Below are positions 1 to 9,851 of a stretch of DNA of 64,000 nt, in pieces. Under the pieces are notes generated by a model. The model saw only the letters and a list, made by a program, of their open reading frames with translations. It was not told the origin of the DNA and ran no database searches. This stretch comes from Roseivivax jejudonensis. GTDB taxonomy: Bacteria > Pseudomonadota > Alphaproteobacteria > Rhodobacterales > Rhodobacteraceae. The stretch's first letter is position 1. Each line of letters opens with the position of its first letter. Where the stretch lies: the NCBI RefSeq assembly GCF_900172265.1, contig NZ_FWFK01000003.1, positions 496,001 to 560,000 on the forward strand. The letters are read 5' to 3'. Position numbers and translations under genes: made by a program.

Positions 1-413
1 AGGTAGAACAGCACGAGGTCGAGCGCCATGAACACGCCGAGCATCAGCGTCTCGAGCACGAGGAACGCGATCATGTATTCCTTGACGCGCTCCTTCACCT
101 CCCACGACGCTGCGATGACCAGCGGCATGATGAAGGTGGTCAGCAGCACGAACAGCACCGAGATGCCGTCGACGCCCATCTTGTAGCGGAGACCGAGCAG
201 CCACTCGCCCTCTTCCACCATCTGGAAGCCGGTATTCGCCGGGTCGAACTGCGCGAGGATGAACAACGAGATCAGGAAGGTCGCCCCCGTCGCGATCAGC
301 GCGAGCCACTTCGCGTTCCGATCCGCCGCCGCGTCACCGCCCTTGAGGAACACGCCGAGGATCAGCGCCGCCAGCGCGGGCAGGAAGGTCGTGATGGAAA
401 GCAGGTTGTCCAT
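1..413 (-). CDS. nuoM: NADH-quinone oxidoreductase subunit M (5' part only)
   Basis: N-terminal 137 codons of NuoM, one of the three antiporter-like, proton-pumping membrane subunits of complex I; the rest lies beyond the left edge. The visible protein begins [20 protein letters not shown], with hydrophobic helices separated by a periplasmic loop. It also has the stretch [20 protein letters not shown], typical of the NuoM/ND4 N-terminus. The ATG overlaps the nuoL stop by one base (TAATG), so translation is probably coupled. The identity rests on sequence and on its position after nuoL. The gene is truncated only by the window edge. Confidence 0.95.
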   Translation of the reverse strand, partial: MDNLLSITTFLPALAALILGVFLKGGDAAADRNAKWLALIATGATFLISLFILAQFDPANTGFQMVEEGEWLLGLRYKMGVDGISVLFVLLTTFIMPLVIAASWEVKERVKEYMIAFLVLETLMLGVFMALDLVLFY

Positions 414-2488
414 TACTCCGCCCCTCCGAAGAGCGTCATCCAGGTGATCAGGACGGCGATGCCGATCACCATCGCGAAGGCATAGGTGAAGATGTATCCG
501 GACTGCGCCCGCCCCGCGAGGCGGGTGAAGAACGGCACGATGCCCAAGGCGATTCCGTTGATCGTTCCGTCGATAACGTTGCCGTCACCGCGGCGCCAGA
601 ACACGCGGCCCACCGATTTCGCCGGCTGCACGAACAGGAAGTCGTAGATCTCGTCGAAATACCACTTGTTCAGCAGGAACAGGTAGAGTGGCCGCTGGCT
701 CTGCGCGAGCTGTCGCGGCAGAGCCGGGTTCACGATGTAGAACAGGTACGCTGTGCCCAGACCGATCAGCATGGCGATGAAGGGCGACAGCTTGACCCAG
801 ACCGGCACGTAATGCGCCTCGTGCAGGATCGTGTTCTCGGGGCGGATGTAGATGGCCGCCTCGCCCGGCGCCGAGCCCATGACGTAATGCAGTTCGGACG
901 CTTTCGGGCTGCGCTCGGCGACCGCCTCGACAAGTTCTTCGGACGGTTCGGTGTATTCGCCGCCGAAGAAGCGCACGACCTCGTTGGTGTGCCCGAAGAA
1001 GCTGCTGTACCAGATCGCCCCGGCGAACACCGCCCCGACCGCCAATGCGCCGAGCGGAATGAGCATCACGGTCGGGCTCTCATGCGCGTGGTCGTGCGTA
1101 TGCTTGTCGCCCCGCGCCTCGCCGAAGAAGGTCATGAAGATCAGGCGCCAGGAATAGAAGCTGGTGAAGAGCGCCGCGATCACCAGCATCCAGAAGGCAT
1201 AGCCCCCCGCGGAGGCTGCATACGCGCTCTCGATCACCGCATCCTTGGAGGCAAAGCCGGCAAAGCCGATCCATCCTGTAAGCGGGATGCCGACGCCCGT
1301 GATCGCCAGCGTGCCGATCATCATCGCCCAGAAGGTGTAAGGCATCTTGTGCCGCAGACCGCCGTAGTTCCGCATGTCCTGCTCGTGGTGCATCCCGTGG
1401 ATGACCGAGCCGGCGCCGAGGAAAAGCATCGCCTTGAAGAAGGCGTGCGTGAACAGGTGGAACATCGCGACCGAGTAGACGCCCACGCCGGCGGCCACGA
1501 ACATGTAGCCAAGCTGCGAGCAGGTCGAATACGCGATCACGCGCTTGATGTCGTTCTGCACGAGACCGACCGTGGCGGCGAAGAACGCCGTCGAGGCCCC
1601 GAGGACCGTCACGAAGGTCAGCGCACCCGGCGCGAACTCCATCAGCGGCGACATGCGGCAGACGAGGAACACACCCGCCGTCACCATCGTCGCGGCGTGG
1701 ATCAGCGCCGACACCGGCGTCGGGCCCTCCATCGCGTCCGGCAGCCAGGTGTGCAGGAAAAGCTGGGCCGACTTGCCCATCGCGCCGATGAACAGCAGCA
1801 CCGCGATGAGCTCGGCCGCGTTCACCTGTGCGAACAGGAACGACACCTGCGTCTCGGCCAGTTGCGGCGCGGCGGCAAATACGTCGTCAAAGCGAACCGA
1901 GTCGACCAGGAAGAAGATGGCGAAGATGCCGAGCGCGAGGCCGAAGTCGCCCACGCGGTTGACGATGAAAGCCTTCATCGCCGCGGCATTGGCCGACGGC
2001 TTGCGGTAGTAGAAGCCGATCAGGAGGTAGGAGGCGAGGCCCACGCCCTCCCAGCCGAAGAACAGCTGCACGAGGTTGTCGGCCGTCACCAGCATGAGCA
2101 TCGCGAAGGTGAAGAACGACAAATAGGCGAAGAAGCGTGGCTTGTAGCTCTCCTCGCCCTCGCGGAAATTGTCGTCGTGCGCCATGTAGCCGAAGCTGTA
2201 GAGATGCACGAGCGCCGAGACGGTCGTGATGACCACCAGCATGATCGAGGTCAGACGATCGAGGCGGATCGACCAGTCGGTGGACAGCGTGCCGCTCTCG
2301 ATCCAGCGCAGGACCTGGATGTGCTGCGTGTCCGGCCCGTGGCTGAAGAAGACGATCCACGAGAACGCGCAGGCGAGAAACAGAAGTCCCGTGGTGATCC
2401 ATTGCGCGCCGCGGATGCCCGTCAGGCGCCACAGGAAGCCCGCGATGAGGGCACCCACGAGCGGCGAGAATAGGATGATCGACTCCAT
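413..2488 (-). CDS. nuoL: NADH-quinone oxidoreductase subunit L
   Basis: 691-aa antiporter-like membrane subunit of complex I, which pumps protons and carries the long lateral helix along the membrane arm. About 16 hydrophobic segments are visible. The proton-antiporter core has the signature [20 protein letters not shown] near residues 245-265 and the adjoining conserved Lys/His residues. The C-terminal third (about 560-690) has the lateral helix and a final transmembrane segment. Length is normal for alphaproteobacteria (about 690-710). The start is the ATG preceded by GGACTGAG, and nuoM follows with a 1-nt overlap. A 36-codon reading frame separates it from nuoK. Confidence 0.97.
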   Translation of the reverse strand: MESIILFSPLVGALIAGFLWRLTGIRGAQWITTGLLFLACAFSWIVFFSHGPDTQHIQVLRWIESGTLSTDWSIRLDRLTSIMLVVITTVSALVHLYSFGYMAHDDNFREGEESYKPRFFAYLSFFTFAMLMLVTADNLVQLFFGWEGVGLASYLLIGFYYRKPSANAAAMKAFIVNRVGDFGLALGIFAIFFLVDSVRFDDVFAAAPQLAETQVSFLFAQVNAAELIAVLLFIGAMGKSAQLFLHTWLPDAMEGPTPVSALIHAATMVTAGVFLVCRMSPLMEFAPGALTFVTVLGASTAFFAATVGLVQNDIKRVIAYSTCSQLGYMFVAAGVGVYSVAMFHLFTHAFFKAMLFLGAGSVIHGMHHEQDMRNYGGLRHKMPYTFWAMMIGTLAITGVGIPLTGWIGFAGFASKDAVIESAYAASAGGYAFWMLVIAALFTSFYSWRLIFMTFFGEARGDKHTHDHAHESPTVMLIPLGALAVGAVFAGAIWYSSFFGHTNEVVRFFGGEYTEPSEELVEAVAERSPKASELHYVMGSAPGEAAIYIRPENTILHEAHYVPVWVKLSPFIAMLIGLGTAYLFYIVNPALPRQLAQSQRPLYLFLLNKWYFDEIYDFLFVQPAKSVGRVFWRRGDGNVIDGTINGIALGIVPFFTRLAGRAQSGYIFTYAFAMVIGIAVLITWMTLFGGAE

Positions 2489-2492
2489 GGGC

Positions 2493-2603
2493 TCAGTCCT
2501 TGTTCTCGGTCGTCGTGTCGCGCGTCGGCAGATCGCCCAGCCCCATCGGGGCGCGGCGCGTGGCCGCGGTTCTCAGCATCGGGATCCGGTAGAGCGGCGC
2601 CAT
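2493..2603 (-). CDS. small ORF between nuoK and nuoL (36 aa)
   Basis: A 36-codon frame ([20 protein letters not shown]..., ending TTENKD) that starts 4 nt after the nuoK stop and ends 4 nt before the nuoL start. An AAAGG lies about 9 nt upstream of its ATG, inside the nuoK end. The peptide is basic and has no membrane segment. No family is recognised. Its tight packing between two core nuo genes is the only support. It could equally be non-coding spacer that happens to be open. Comparing this interval across related species would settle it. Confidence 0.45.
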   Translation of the reverse strand: MAPLYRIPMLRTAATRRAPMGLGDLPTRDTTTENKD

Positions 2604-2607
2604 GCGA

Positions 2608-2913
2608 TCAGCCTTTCATCACGTTGATGTCTTCCACCGCGATGGTGCCGCGGTTGCGGAAGAAACATACGAGGATGGCAAGCCCGATCGCCGCCTCGGC
2701 CGCCGCGACCGTCAGGACGAACAGCGTGAACACCTGCCCCACGAGATCGTCGAGATAGGACGAGAAGGCGACGAGATTGATGTTCACCGCAAGCAGCATC
2801 AACTCGATCGACATCAGCAGGATGATGACGTTCTTACGGTTGAGGAAGAGCCCGAAGATCCCGATGACGAACAGCGCGGCCGCCACCGTGAGATAGTGTT
2901 CAAGTCCGATCAT
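2608..2913 (-). CDS. nuoK: NADH-quinone oxidoreductase subunit K
   Basis: 101-aa subunit K (ND4L) of complex I, three transmembrane helices, part of the proton path between the quinone site and the antiporter subunits. The buried glutamates known to be needed for pumping are present: Glu37 in [13 protein letters not shown] and Glu73 in [13 protein letters not shown]. The length is exactly that of the family. In other nuo operons nuoK directly follows nuoJ. Here about 450 nt separate them, and this interval holds two small membrane-protein frames. Confidence 0.97.
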   Translation of the reverse strand: MIGLEHYLTVAAALFVIGIFGLFLNRKNVIILLMSIELMLLAVNINLVAFSSYLDDLVGQVFTLFVLTVAAAEAAIGLAILVCFFRNRGTIAVEDINVMKG

Positions 2914-3041
2914 CGTCGTCCCCGTGTCTGTTCCGCGTGCCGGACCGGGGCCCGGCTGGCCTCGATGTGCGGCTTAGCCCCCGCACGGGACGTTTGCAAT
3001 GCGGCGGCAGCATTCGCCGCGCCGGGCACCGTCCATCCGTA

Positions 3042-3116
3042 TCAGACGCTGACGAACCCGCCGATAATCAGGATCGCGACGACCACGGCGACGATGATGA
3101 GGGTGTTGCGCGACAT
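3042..3116 (-). CDS. 24-aa single-span membrane peptide in nuo operon
   Basis: MSRNTLIIVAVVVAILIIGGFVSV: a short basic start followed by one hydrophobic helix and nothing else. The ATG has a strong ribosome-binding site (AAGGAAAGG, 7-8 nt upstream), the best in this part of the operon, which argues that it is translated. Function unknown. By analogy with single-span supernumerary subunits of respiratory complexes it might associate with complex I, but that is inference. A longer in-frame start further upstream exists but has no comparable ribosome-binding site. Confidence 0.6.
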   Translation of the reverse strand: MSRNTLIIVAVVVAILIIGGFVSV

Positions 3117-3220
3117 GACGTGGCCTTTCCTTGCCCATCTCGCGACCCCGGCGCGGGCCGCCTGCAATTCCGGCACCGCCGAGGGCCGCGCCGTCGTTTC
3201 CGGGTCCGGCGTGCGCCGTC

Positions 3221-3367
3221 CTAGCGGACGCGGCGCAGGCCCCGAACCCACCGCCAGAGGCGCACGCCGATCAGCGCCTTGACGATCCAGAGCGACACGA
3301 CCCCGCCAAGCATCATCCATCCCGGCAGATCGGCCGTGATGTGCCCGTGCAGGACCGTGGACAGCAT
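3221..3367 (-). CDS. 48-aa membrane protein coupled to nuoJ
   Basis: A 48-codon frame whose ATG overlaps the nuoJ stop by one base (TGATG), the arrangement seen at several real gene junctions in this operon. It begins [20 protein letters not shown], continues into one hydrophobic stretch (about residues 17-35, including GGVVSLWIVKALIG) and ends in an arginine-rich tail (RLWRWVRGLRRVR), predicting an N-out/C-in single-span protein. No family recognised. The coupling to nuoJ suggests co-expression with the membrane arm of complex I. Confidence 0.6.
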   Translation of the reverse strand: MLSTVLHGHITADLPGWMMLGGVVSLWIVKALIGVRLWRWVRGLRRVR

Positions 3368-3969
3368 CAGAGCCCCTGCCCCGGCTTCACGTCGCGCAGC
3401 TCCATCGCGGTCTTGGGATCGCGATAGATCTGCGCCAGCACGTCCTGGCGCTTGACATCCTCGCGATGGCGCAAGGTCAGCACGATCGCCCCGATCATCG
3501 CCACCAGCAGGATCAGACCCGCAAGCTGGAACAGCAGGAAATAGCGATCATAGAGGATGAGCCCGAGCGCTTCGGTGTTGTGACGATCCTCCGGAATCGG
3601 CTGCTGCGACAGGCTTTCGGCCACATCCGCGCTTTCCCACGCCCCGTACGCCACGGCGAACTGCATGAGGATGATCACCCCGATCAGCAGCGCAAGCGGC
3701 ATGAACCGCGCCATCTCCGCCTTGAGCTCGGCGAAGTCGACGTCGAGCATCATCACGACGAACAGGAACAGCACCGCGACCGCGCCCACGTAGACGATGA
3801 TCAGAAGCATCGCCACGAATTCGGCTCCAAGCAGCACGAAAAGTCCCGCCGCAGAGAGAAAGGAGAGGATCAGCCACAACACCGAGTGGACCGGGTGACG
3901 GCTGATGACGGTGAAGAGACCGCCCGCAAGGCAGCTCACCGCAAAGAGGTAGAAGGCAAACGCGCTCAT
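3367..3969 (-). CDS. nuoJ: NADH-quinone oxidoreductase subunit J
   Basis: 200-aa subunit J (ND6) of complex I with five hydrophobic helices. The third contains the characteristic [20 protein letters not shown] stretch (about residues 52-71), which has the pi-bulge helix implicated in coupling. The start [17 protein letters not shown] overlaps the upstream decarboxylase-like gene by ATGA. The hydrophilic C-terminus ([20 protein letters not shown]) is typical of alphaproteobacterial NuoJ. The stop overlaps the start of a 48-aa membrane protein. Confidence 0.96.
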   Translation of the reverse strand: MSAFAFYLFAVSCLAGGLFTVISRHPVHSVLWLILSFLSAAGLFVLLGAEFVAMLLIIVYVGAVAVLFLFVVMMLDVDFAELKAEMARFMPLALLIGVIILMQFAVAYGAWESADVAESLSQQPIPEDRHNTEALGLILYDRYFLLFQLAGLILLVAMIGAIVLTLRHREDVKRQDVLAQIYRDPKTAMELRDVKPGQGL

Positions 3970-4373
3970 GTCTCCTCGTCCTTCGTCTCGTCGTTCATCA
4001 CTTCGCGCGCCAGTTCCATCGCCCTTGTCATGGCGGGGATGCCCGCGAACATCGACATCTGCGCGATCGTCTCTGCGATCTCGTCGCGCGTGGCCCCGGC
4101 CTCGAGAGCGTGGCGCACGGTCATGCGCACCTGGGTGTCGGCCTGTGCCCCTTGCATCGTGAGACCGGCGAGCGTCAAGAGCAGCCGCGTCTTCGCATCG
4201 AGACCGTCCTTCGAGATCCCCTTGCCGAACCACATCTCCATGGCGTCCTTCGGCATGGTCGGCCACATCTGCTCGAACCGCCGCGGATCGAAGCTCTCGA
4301 GCGCCGGATTGAAGGCCTTGGCCATCTCCTGCGCCTGCTGCATGAACAGCTCGAAAGGGGTCTTCTGGGTCAT
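3966..4373 (-). CDS. carboxymuconolactone decarboxylase-like (AhpD fold) protein
   Basis: 135 aa with the CMD/AhpD-like helical core: [19 protein letters not shown] followed by [20 protein letters not shown] (roughly residues 60-105). Family members are decarboxylases or CxxC-dependent peroxidase partners. This copy contains no cysteine at all, so an AhpD-type redox role is excluded. The N-terminal part ([20 protein letters not shown]) looks like an added helical region. It overlaps the genes on both sides by ATGA, so it is an integral part of the nuo operon. Its job there is unknown. A structural or assembly role is a guess. Confidence 0.8.
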   Translation of the reverse strand: MTQKTPFELFMQQAQEMAKAFNPALESFDPRRFEQMWPTMPKDAMEMWFGKGISKDGLDAKTRLLLTLAGLTMQGAQADTQVRMTVRHALEAGATRDEIAETIAQMSMFAGIPAMTRAMELAREVMNDETKDEET

Positions 4374-4579
4374 TGCGGGTTGTCTTCCCCGATGTCGTCC
4401 ATCATCGCCTCCAGCCCGTCGCGCTCGACCTCCATGGTCGCGCCGGCCAGCATCGTCATCAGGACGGACAGCCCGTCGATCTTCTGATGCGCGAGTTCGG
4501 CGTCCTCGCGCATCTCGGAGATCTCCTCCCGAAGGAGACGGACCTCGGACAGCAGCTGCTTGAGGACCGCATCGCTCAT
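4370..4579 (-). CDS. 69-aa coiled-coil protein in nuo operon
   Basis: [20 protein letters not shown] and onward: about 40 residues with a heptad pattern of Leu/Val/Ile, then a short hydrophobic patch ([11 protein letters not shown]) and an acidic tail ending DDIGEDNPQ. There is no recognised enzyme motif. The start overlaps the nuoI stop (ATGA) and the stop overlaps the next start (ATGA). The predicted amphipathic helix suggests oligomerisation or docking to a larger partner, possibly the decarboxylase-like protein encoded next to it. Function unknown. Confidence 0.75.
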   Translation of the reverse strand: MSDAVLKQLLSEVRLLREEISEMREDAELAHQKIDGLSVLMTMLAGATMEVERDGLEAMMDDIGEDNPQ

Positions 4580-5070
4580 CTGTAGGGCGCGTCGAGCTCG
4601 ATGTTGCGCGCGATCTCGGCCTCCCAGCGCTCGCCGTTCTCCAGCAGCTTCTGCTTGTCGTAGTAGAGCTCTTCGCGCGTCTCGGCGGAAAACTCGAAGT
4701 TCGGGCCCTCGACGATCGCGTCGACCGGGCAGGCCTCGGCGCAGAAGCCGCAATAGATGCACTTCGTCATGTCGATGTCGTAGCGCGTCGTGCGGCGCGA
4801 GCCGTCCTCGCGCGGTTCGGCATCGATGGTGATCGCCTGCGCCGGGCAGATCGCCTCGCACAGCTTGCACGCAATGCAGCGCTCCTCGCCGTTGGGATAG
4901 CGACGCAGCGCGTGTTCACCGCGGAAGCGCGGGCTGAGATAGCCCTTTTCGTGCGGATAGTTGAGCGTGGCCTTCGGCGCGAAGAAGTATTTGAGCCCGA
5001 GTTTGAGCCCCTTCCACACGTCTTGCAGCAGGAAGTACTTGGCCGCGCGGGTATAATCCATGGTCGCCAT
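4576..5070 (-). CDS. nuoI: NADH-quinone oxidoreductase subunit I
   Basis: 164-aa subunit I of the complex I connecting module. It carries the two [4Fe-4S] clusters N6a and N6b, which pass electrons towards NuoB. Both ferredoxin motifs are intact: [12 protein letters not shown] and [12 protein letters not shown]. The N-terminal amphipathic segment ([19 protein letters not shown]) is typical. The start is [16 protein letters not shown] three codons later is an alternative. It overlaps the upstream 102-aa gene by TAATG and the downstream coiled-coil gene by ATGA. Confidence 0.97.
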   Translation of the reverse strand: MATMDYTRAAKYFLLQDVWKGLKLGLKYFFAPKATLNYPHEKGYLSPRFRGEHALRRYPNGEERCIACKLCEAICPAQAITIDAEPREDGSRRTTRYDIDMTKCIYCGFCAEACPVDAIVEGPNFEFSAETREELYYDKQKLLENGERWEAEIARNIELDAPYR

Positions 5071-5378
5071 TACTGAGCGTCCTCCGATGTGCTGTGACCG
5101 TGCGCCTTGTGGTGCGTCTCGGCCTCGGCGACGTCGATGATCGGGTCGCCGAATTCGTCGTATTCGTCCCTCGTGTCCGCCGATCGGGCCACGCGCCGCG
5201 ACGCGAGTTCGGCCCCGGCAGCCCAGCGGAACACGGCCGCGGCGATCTCGTTCTGCTGAGGCAGCATCTCGCCGTTCTCGTCCATGTCGGGCAGACCGCA
5301 GTCGCGGACCACGAAGTCCGCGAGTTCGATCATGTCCACGTATTTCGCGTCGAGGATGGCGCCGCGCAGATCGCTCAT
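5070..5378 (-). CDS. conserved-looking 102-aa acidic protein between nuoH and nuoI
   Basis: Starts [20 protein letters not shown] one base after the nuoH stop (TGAGATG) and ends overlapping nuoI. Soluble, acidic, with a helical first half ([20 protein letters not shown]) and a disordered His/Glu-rich end ([16 protein letters not shown]). No domain recognised. A 125-codon extension to an upstream start inside nuoH is possible but less likely given the usual 1-4 nt junctions here. Position suggests a role tied to the NuoH-NuoI interface, which is inference only. Confidence 0.7.
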   Translation of the reverse strand: MSDLRGAILDAKYVDMIELADFVVRDCGLPDMDENGEMLPQQNEIAAAVFRWAAGAELASRRVARSADTRDEYDEFGDPIIDVAEAETHHKAHGHSTSEDAQ

Positions 5379-5379
5379 C

Positions 5380-6417
5380 TCAGCCTCCCATGCTCCAGCG
5401 GGCAAAGATGCCCCAGAACCAGCCGAACTTGGCGGCGAAGGCGACAAAGACGACCCAGACGAGGCTGAAGGGCAGGAAGATCTTCCAGCCGATGCGCATC
5501 AGCTGATCGTACCGGAAGCGCGGCGTGATCGCCTTCACCATCGCGAACAGGAAGAAGAAGAACGCCATCTTCCCGACCATCCAGAGCGCGCCGTCCGGCA
5601 GCCCCGGGATGGGCGACAGCCAGCCACCGAAGAAGAGCAGCGAGGTCAGCGCGCACATCAGGAACATGGCGATGTACTCGCCCGCCATGAACAGCAGGAA
5701 CGGGGTGGAGCTGTATTCCACCTGGTAGCCGGCCACGAGCTCGGATTCGGCTTCGGGAAGGTCGAAGGGCGGACGGTTCGTTTCCGCCAGCGCCGAGATG
5801 AAGAACAGGAACACCATCGGCAGGTGCGGCAACCAGTACCACCCGAGGAAGTGCCAGCCGGTATCCTGCGCGCCCACGATGTCACCGAAGTTCATCGACC
5901 CGGTCGAGATGATGACGCCGATGATGATGAGACCGAGCGACACCTCGTACGAGATCATTTGCGCGGCCGACCGCAGCGAACCGAGGAACGGATATTTCGA
6001 GTTCGACGCCCAGCCGCCCATGATGACGCCGTAGACCTCGAGCGAGGAGACCGCGAAGACGTAGAGGATTGCGACGTTGATGTCCGACAGCACCCAGGTG
6101 TCGCCGAACGGGATCACCGCCCACGCGATCATGGCGAGCACGAAGGAGGTCAGCGGCGCAAGGATGAACACCGCCCGGTCGGCGCCCGCAGGCACGACGA
6201 CCTCCTTGAACACGTATTTCACCGCGTCCGCGACGGTCTGAAGCAGGCCGAAGGCCCCGACGACGTTCGGCCCGCGCCGCATCTGAACCGCCGCCCAGAC
6301 CTTGCGGTCGCCGTAGACGAGGAACAGCAGCGACACCATCACGAACGTCACCATCGCGAGGCATTGCATCGCGACGATCAACGCCGTGCCGCCGGGAGTG
6401 GACAGAAAGTCAGACAT
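5380..6417 (-). CDS. nuoH: NADH-quinone oxidoreductase subunit H
   Basis: 345-aa subunit H (ND1), the membrane anchor that forms the quinone chamber with NuoB and NuoD. Eight or so helices are visible. The conserved cytoplasmic loop [20 protein letters not shown] (about residues 205-225) carries the glutamates needed for quinone chemistry. The amphipathic N-terminus and [20 protein letters not shown] are family signatures. A lipoprotein gene separates it from nuoG by only a few bases on each side. Confidence 0.97.
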   Translation of the reverse strand: MSDFLSTPGGTALIVAMQCLAMVTFVMVSLLFLVYGDRKVWAAVQMRRGPNVVGAFGLLQTVADAVKYVFKEVVVPAGADRAVFILAPLTSFVLAMIAWAVIPFGDTWVLSDINVAILYVFAVSSLEVYGVIMGGWASNSKYPFLGSLRSAAQMISYEVSLGLIIIGVIISTGSMNFGDIVGAQDTGWHFLGWYWLPHLPMVFLFFISALAETNRPPFDLPEAESELVAGYQVEYSSTPFLLFMAGEYIAMFLMCALTSLLFFGGWLSPIPGLPDGALWMVGKMAFFFFLFAMVKAITPRFRYDQLMRIGWKIFLPFSLVWVVFVAFAAKFGWFWGIFARWSMGG

Positions 6418-6426
6418 GAAGGTCCC

Positions 6427-6822
6427 TCACACCGTCGGAATTCCGTTCTCGGCGCAGCCCGCCACCGCGCTCTCGGCCTCGATGGTCTTCAACCCGCGCG
6501 GCAGGGCCGGCGAGATGGTGTAAACCGCATCTGCGCGCCATAGACCACCCTCTTCGTCGACATTTGTGCGTAAATGCCGCGCGAAACCGTAGCCGCGGAT
6601 CAGCGCATACTGCGCCGCGGCACATTCGGCATAAGCCGCGATGTCGGACCCGTCGCGCGCGCCGCGCATCGCGACGTTGAACTGCACGAGGTCCCCGTCG
6701 AGAAGCCGGGTCTCCACGCCTTCGTAGACCGGATCGAACGGCGCATCGGACACGTCCCGATCCGGGTCGTCGGCGGCACAGGCCGCCAGCGCCACCGCGA
6801 GAAGCCAGGGCCGGAGGCGCAT
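6427..6822 (-). CDS. putative lipoprotein between nuoG and nuoH
   Basis: 131 aa with a short signal peptide and lipobox (MRLRPWLLAVALAACA; Cys15 would be lipidated). The mature part has four further cysteines or near-conserved sites (for example YAECAAAQYALIRGYGFARH and VAGCAENG) and resembles a small periplasmic domain. No named family recognised. It starts 9 nt after the nuoG stop, so it is co-transcribed. A second lipoprotein with a similar Cys spacing near its end lies further up this operon. Role in complex I assembly or in the envelope is unknown. Confidence 0.75.
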   Translation of the reverse strand: MRLRPWLLAVALAACAADDPDRDVSDAPFDPVYEGVETRLLDGDLVQFNVAMRGARDGSDIAAYAECAAAQYALIRGYGFARHLRTNVDEEGGLWRADAVYTISPALPRGLKTIEAESAVAGCAENGIPTV

Positions 6823-6831
6823 CGCCGCGAT

Positions 6832-8853
6832 CTACTCCGCGGCGACCTTGGGTTCCGATCGGGCACGCGCGTTGGCCGACAGCTCGGCCATCAGCTCGCT
6901 CGCTCGCGCGATCGGATTCGTCAGGAAGAAATCCTCGATCGCGAGATCGAAATCCCCTTTCCCGAGCTTGCCCGCCGGAACCGCCTGCCACGTGTTTTCC
7001 GGCACGCGGTCAAGCTCCGCGAGGTGCGGCGCGACCTCCACCATCTTCTGGCGCAGCTGACCGAGGCTGTCATAGGGCAGCTGCTGCCCGGCCTCGGCCG
7101 ACAGCGCGCGCAGGATCGCCCAGTTTTCCTTGGCCTCGCCGGGTGCAAAGCCCGCGCGCAGTGCCAGTTGCGGACGGCCCTCGGTATTGACGAAGAGCCC
7201 CTGTTCTTCGGTGTAGGCCGCGCCCGGCAGGATCACGTCGGCGCGATGCGCGCCGCGATCGCCGTGGCTGCCCTGGTAGATCACGAACGGGCCCTTCTCG
7301 ATCTCGATCTCGTCGGCGCCGAGGTTGTAAACGACGTCCGCTCCTTCCATCGCCGACGGCAGACCGCCCTCGGTGACCGCGCCGACATCCATCGCGCCCA
7401 CGCGCGCAGCCGCCGTGTGCAGCACGAGGAAGCGACCGCCGGTCGCGTCGACCAGCTTCATCGCCTCGGAAAGCACCGCCGCGCCGTCCGCACCGGTCAG
7501 CGCGCCCTGCCCGATCACGACGATCGTGTCGCCGTCCTCGCCATGCTCGTAGGTCTTGCCGGCGACATCGGCCAGCGCCGCGCGATCCGTACCGAAATGG
7601 GTGTAGTCGTAGGTCAGGTCGACCGGCTGGCCGATCACGCCGACCTCGGCCCCGCGCAGCCACCCCTTGCGGATGCGCGAGTTCAGAACGGGCGCCTCCT
7701 GCCGGGGGTTGCTGCCGACGAGGATCACGCGCTTGGCGAACTCCAGATCCTCGATCGTCGCGGTCCCAACGTAGCCCGAACGGTTGCCCGCCGGAAGCTT
7801 CGCGCCATCGGTTCGGCACTCCGTCGTGCCGCCCAGGCTCTCGATCAGCTGCTTCATGGCAAAGATCGCCTCGGTCGGGGCGAGATCACCGGCGAGGCCC
7901 ACGGGCTTCTTCGCGCCCTTGAGCGCCTCGGCCGCCACCGACAGCGCTTCGGGCCAGCTGGCCGGGCGCAGGCGTCCGTTCTCACGCACGTACGGCTTGT
8001 CGAGCCGCTGGCGCCGCAGGCCGTCCCAGACAAAGCGGGTCTTGTCCGAGATCCATTCCTCGTTGGTGCCGTCGTGGTTGCGCGGCAGGAACCGCATCAC
8101 TTCGCGGCCCTTGCAATCCACCCGGATCGAGGAGCCGAGCGCGTCCATCACGTCGATCGACTCGGTCTTCGAGAGCTCCCACGGGCGGGCAGTGTAGGCA
8201 TAGGGCTTCGAGGTCAGCGCGCCGACCGGGCACAGGTCGATGATGTTGCCCTGCATCTCGCTCTCGAGCGTCTGGCCGAGATACGCGGTGATCTCGGCAT
8301 CCTCGCCGCGCCCGGTCTGGCCGAGCTCGGGCATGCCCGCCACCTCGGTGATGAACCGCACGCAGCGTGTGCAGGAAATGCAGCGCGTCATGTGCGTGCC
8401 GACAAGCGGGCCGAGATCCATGTTCGACACCGCGCGCTTGGGCTCGCGGTAGCGCGAAAAATCGACGCCGTAGGCCATGGCCTGGTCCTGAAGGTCGCAT
8501 TCGCCGCCCTGGTCGCAGATCGGACAGTCGAGAGGGTGGTTGATGAGCAGGAACTCCATCACCCCTTCGCGCGCCTTCTTGACCATCTGGCTGTTTGTCC
8601 GGACCTGCGGCGCCTCGCCGTCCTTGCCCGGGCGCAGGTCGCGCACCTGCATGGCGCAAGACGCGGCAGGCTTCGGCGGTCCACCCACGACCTCCACCAG
8701 ACACATCCGGCAGTTTCCGGCGATCGACAGACGCTCGTGATAGCAGAAGCGCGGGATCTCGATCCCTGCCTCCTCGCACGCCTGGAGGATGGTCATCGCC
8801 CCCTCCACCTCGTACTCGGTGCCGTCAATATTGATCTTGCGGAGGTCGGACAT
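6832..8853 (-). CDS. nuoG: NADH-quinone oxidoreductase subunit G
   Basis: 673-aa iron-sulfur subunit of the electron-input arm. The N-terminal ferredoxin domain has the [2Fe-2S] cysteines 37, 48, 51 and 66. It is followed by the His/Cys motif [14 protein letters not shown] and the [4Fe-4S] motif CISCTRC with a downstream CPVGAL. The remainder is the molybdopterin-oxidoreductase-like fold without cofactor. Start chosen at [11 protein letters not shown], with GAGGGA upstream; a GTG four codons earlier is less likely. It lies 8 nt after the DUF5333-like gene. Confidence 0.97.
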   Translation of the reverse strand: MSDLRKINIDGTEYEVEGAMTILQACEEAGIEIPRFCYHERLSIAGNCRMCLVEVVGGPPKPAASCAMQVRDLRPGKDGEAPQVRTNSQMVKKAREGVMEFLLINHPLDCPICDQGGECDLQDQAMAYGVDFSRYREPKRAVSNMDLGPLVGTHMTRCISCTRCVRFITEVAGMPELGQTGRGEDAEITAYLGQTLESEMQGNIIDLCPVGALTSKPYAYTARPWELSKTESIDVMDALGSSIRVDCKGREVMRFLPRNHDGTNEEWISDKTRFVWDGLRRQRLDKPYVRENGRLRPASWPEALSVAAEALKGAKKPVGLAGDLAPTEAIFAMKQLIESLGGTTECRTDGAKLPAGNRSGYVGTATIEDLEFAKRVILVGSNPRQEAPVLNSRIRKGWLRGAEVGVIGQPVDLTYDYTHFGTDRAALADVAGKTYEHGEDGDTIVVIGQGALTGADGAAVLSEAMKLVDATGGRFLVLHTAAARVGAMDVGAVTEGGLPSAMEGADVVYNLGADEIEIEKGPFVIYQGSHGDRGAHRADVILPGAAYTEEQGLFVNTEGRPQLALRAGFAPGEAKENWAILRALSAEAGQQLPYDSLGQLRQKMVEVAPHLAELDRVPENTWQAVPAGKLGKGDFDLAIEDFFLTNPIARASELMAELSANARARSEPKVAAE

Positions 8854-8861
8854 GGGGTCCC

Positions 8862-9269
8862 TCACCTAGCTCTGAGCAGGACGCCGATCTGGCTGCCTCT
8901 GGCTATTTCCTGTTTGCCGAAGGTGCAATAGGCGGTGGTGTCGCGGCGGCTGACGCCGCGCGACGCGAGAAACGCCTCGCCCCGCGCTTCCATGCGGTCC
9001 TTCTCTGCATCCGAGGTCACGTAGTCCTCGATCTCGTCTTCGGAATAGCCCATGTCGCTGGCCATTCCCTTCAACTGTCTAAGATAAGAATACGCACGGA
9101 TCAGTCGAGGTTCGATATCGTCACAAGTTTTTCGCAGATCGTCCGCGATCGCGACCATGAGCAGTGCGTCATCGATCTGCGATACCTCGCGCAACGGCGG
9201 CTTGGCCTCGGCGGCCAAAGGCGACAAGGCGAGCGTGAGCGCGACGGCTAGGGCACCCAAGCGGCGCAT
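8862..9269 (-). CDS. DUF5333-like exported protein
   Basis: 135 aa: signal peptide ([22 protein letters not shown]), then a helical domain with two cysteines ([10 protein letters not shown] and [11 protein letters not shown]) and the segment [20 protein letters not shown]. The layout matches, from memory, the DUF5333 family found in Rhodobacterales nuo clusters. The start is fixed by a clear AAGGAG 7 nt upstream. The two conserved cysteines could form a disulfide in the periplasm. Function unknown. Position just before nuoG is consistent with other members of the order. Confidence 0.8.
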   Translation of the reverse strand: MRRLGALAVALTLALSPLAAEAKPPLREVSQIDDALLMVAIADDLRKTCDDIEPRLIRAYSYLRQLKGMASDMGYSEDEIEDYVTSDAEKDRMEARGEAFLASRGVSRRDTTAYCTFGKQEIARGSQIGVLLRAR

Positions 9270-9387
9270 CGGCAGTCTCCTTCCAGTCCGGATCGGGCTC
9301 CGCGTTCGTCGGGCCCGACATGCGAGATGGTAGAGCGACGCAAGGTTATGCAATGACCGCCGGCCGCCGCACGCGGGTGTCCGCGGA

Positions 9388-9750
9388 TCACGATCCGCGT
9401 TCGGGCCACTCGATACAGCGTCCGCGCGTTGCGATCCTGTTGCCGTCCCGGGTCAGGAGCGACGGGTCGTCCTCGGTCGGATGCACCGCCCAGACGATCT
9501 CGGACGAACCGAAATGAGTGATGCAGTGTAGTGTGCCTTCATAGAAGGCCGCCTGCCGCGCCCCCTCGAAACCGCGCTGGATCGGACCGGCGCTGACCAC
9601 GAAGTTGTGCCGGTCGCTACGCGGCGCCGTGGCCCGCGCGCGGTAGAACTCCCCGTCGAAGCGGATCCGTTTCGACGTCTCCGCGCACGCCGTGAGCGTC
9701 AATAGAGCAGCCAGCGCGGCCAGTCCCGCGATCCGGTAGCGTCCTGCCAT
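9388..9750 (-). CDS. putative lipoprotein in nuo operon (120 aa)
   Basis: MAGRYRIAGLAALAALLTLTAC gives a signal peptide with lipobox LTAC (Cys22). The mature part is a short beta-rich domain (FDGEFYRARAT, NFVVSAGPIQRGFEGARQAA) with two later cysteines (LHCITHFG and RCIEWPERG). Members of this type near nuo genes have no known function that I can name. It is followed by about 120 nt of spacer before the DUF5333-like gene. Start chosen at the first ATG compatible with a signal peptide; a much longer upstream frame overlaps the next gene and is rejected. Confidence 0.75.
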   Translation of the reverse strand: MAGRYRIAGLAALAALLTLTACAETSKRIRFDGEFYRARATAPRSDRHNFVVSAGPIQRGFEGARQAAFYEGTLHCITHFGSSEIVWAVHPTEDDPSLLTRDGNRIATRGRCIEWPERGS

Positions 9751-9851
9751 GCCTGTCCCTCGCGTCGTCCCTGCGCCTCGTGCGCCCCGGTTCGGGCGTA
9801 TCCCCGGGTATCGGGGAAATCGGGGGCCGCGTCCAGCCCGCGACCGCCGCA

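Noticed and set aside
812-2473. Long open frame on the plus strand opposite nuoL (over 550 codons)
   Set aside because: Mirror of a strongly conserved coding gene in GC-rich DNA. The product is Arg/His/Asp-rich with no domain.
6574-8931. 785-codon plus-strand frame opposite nuoG
   Set aside because: Arg/Asp/Leu-rich shadow of nuoG codon structure, no motif, and no start with a ribosome-binding site.
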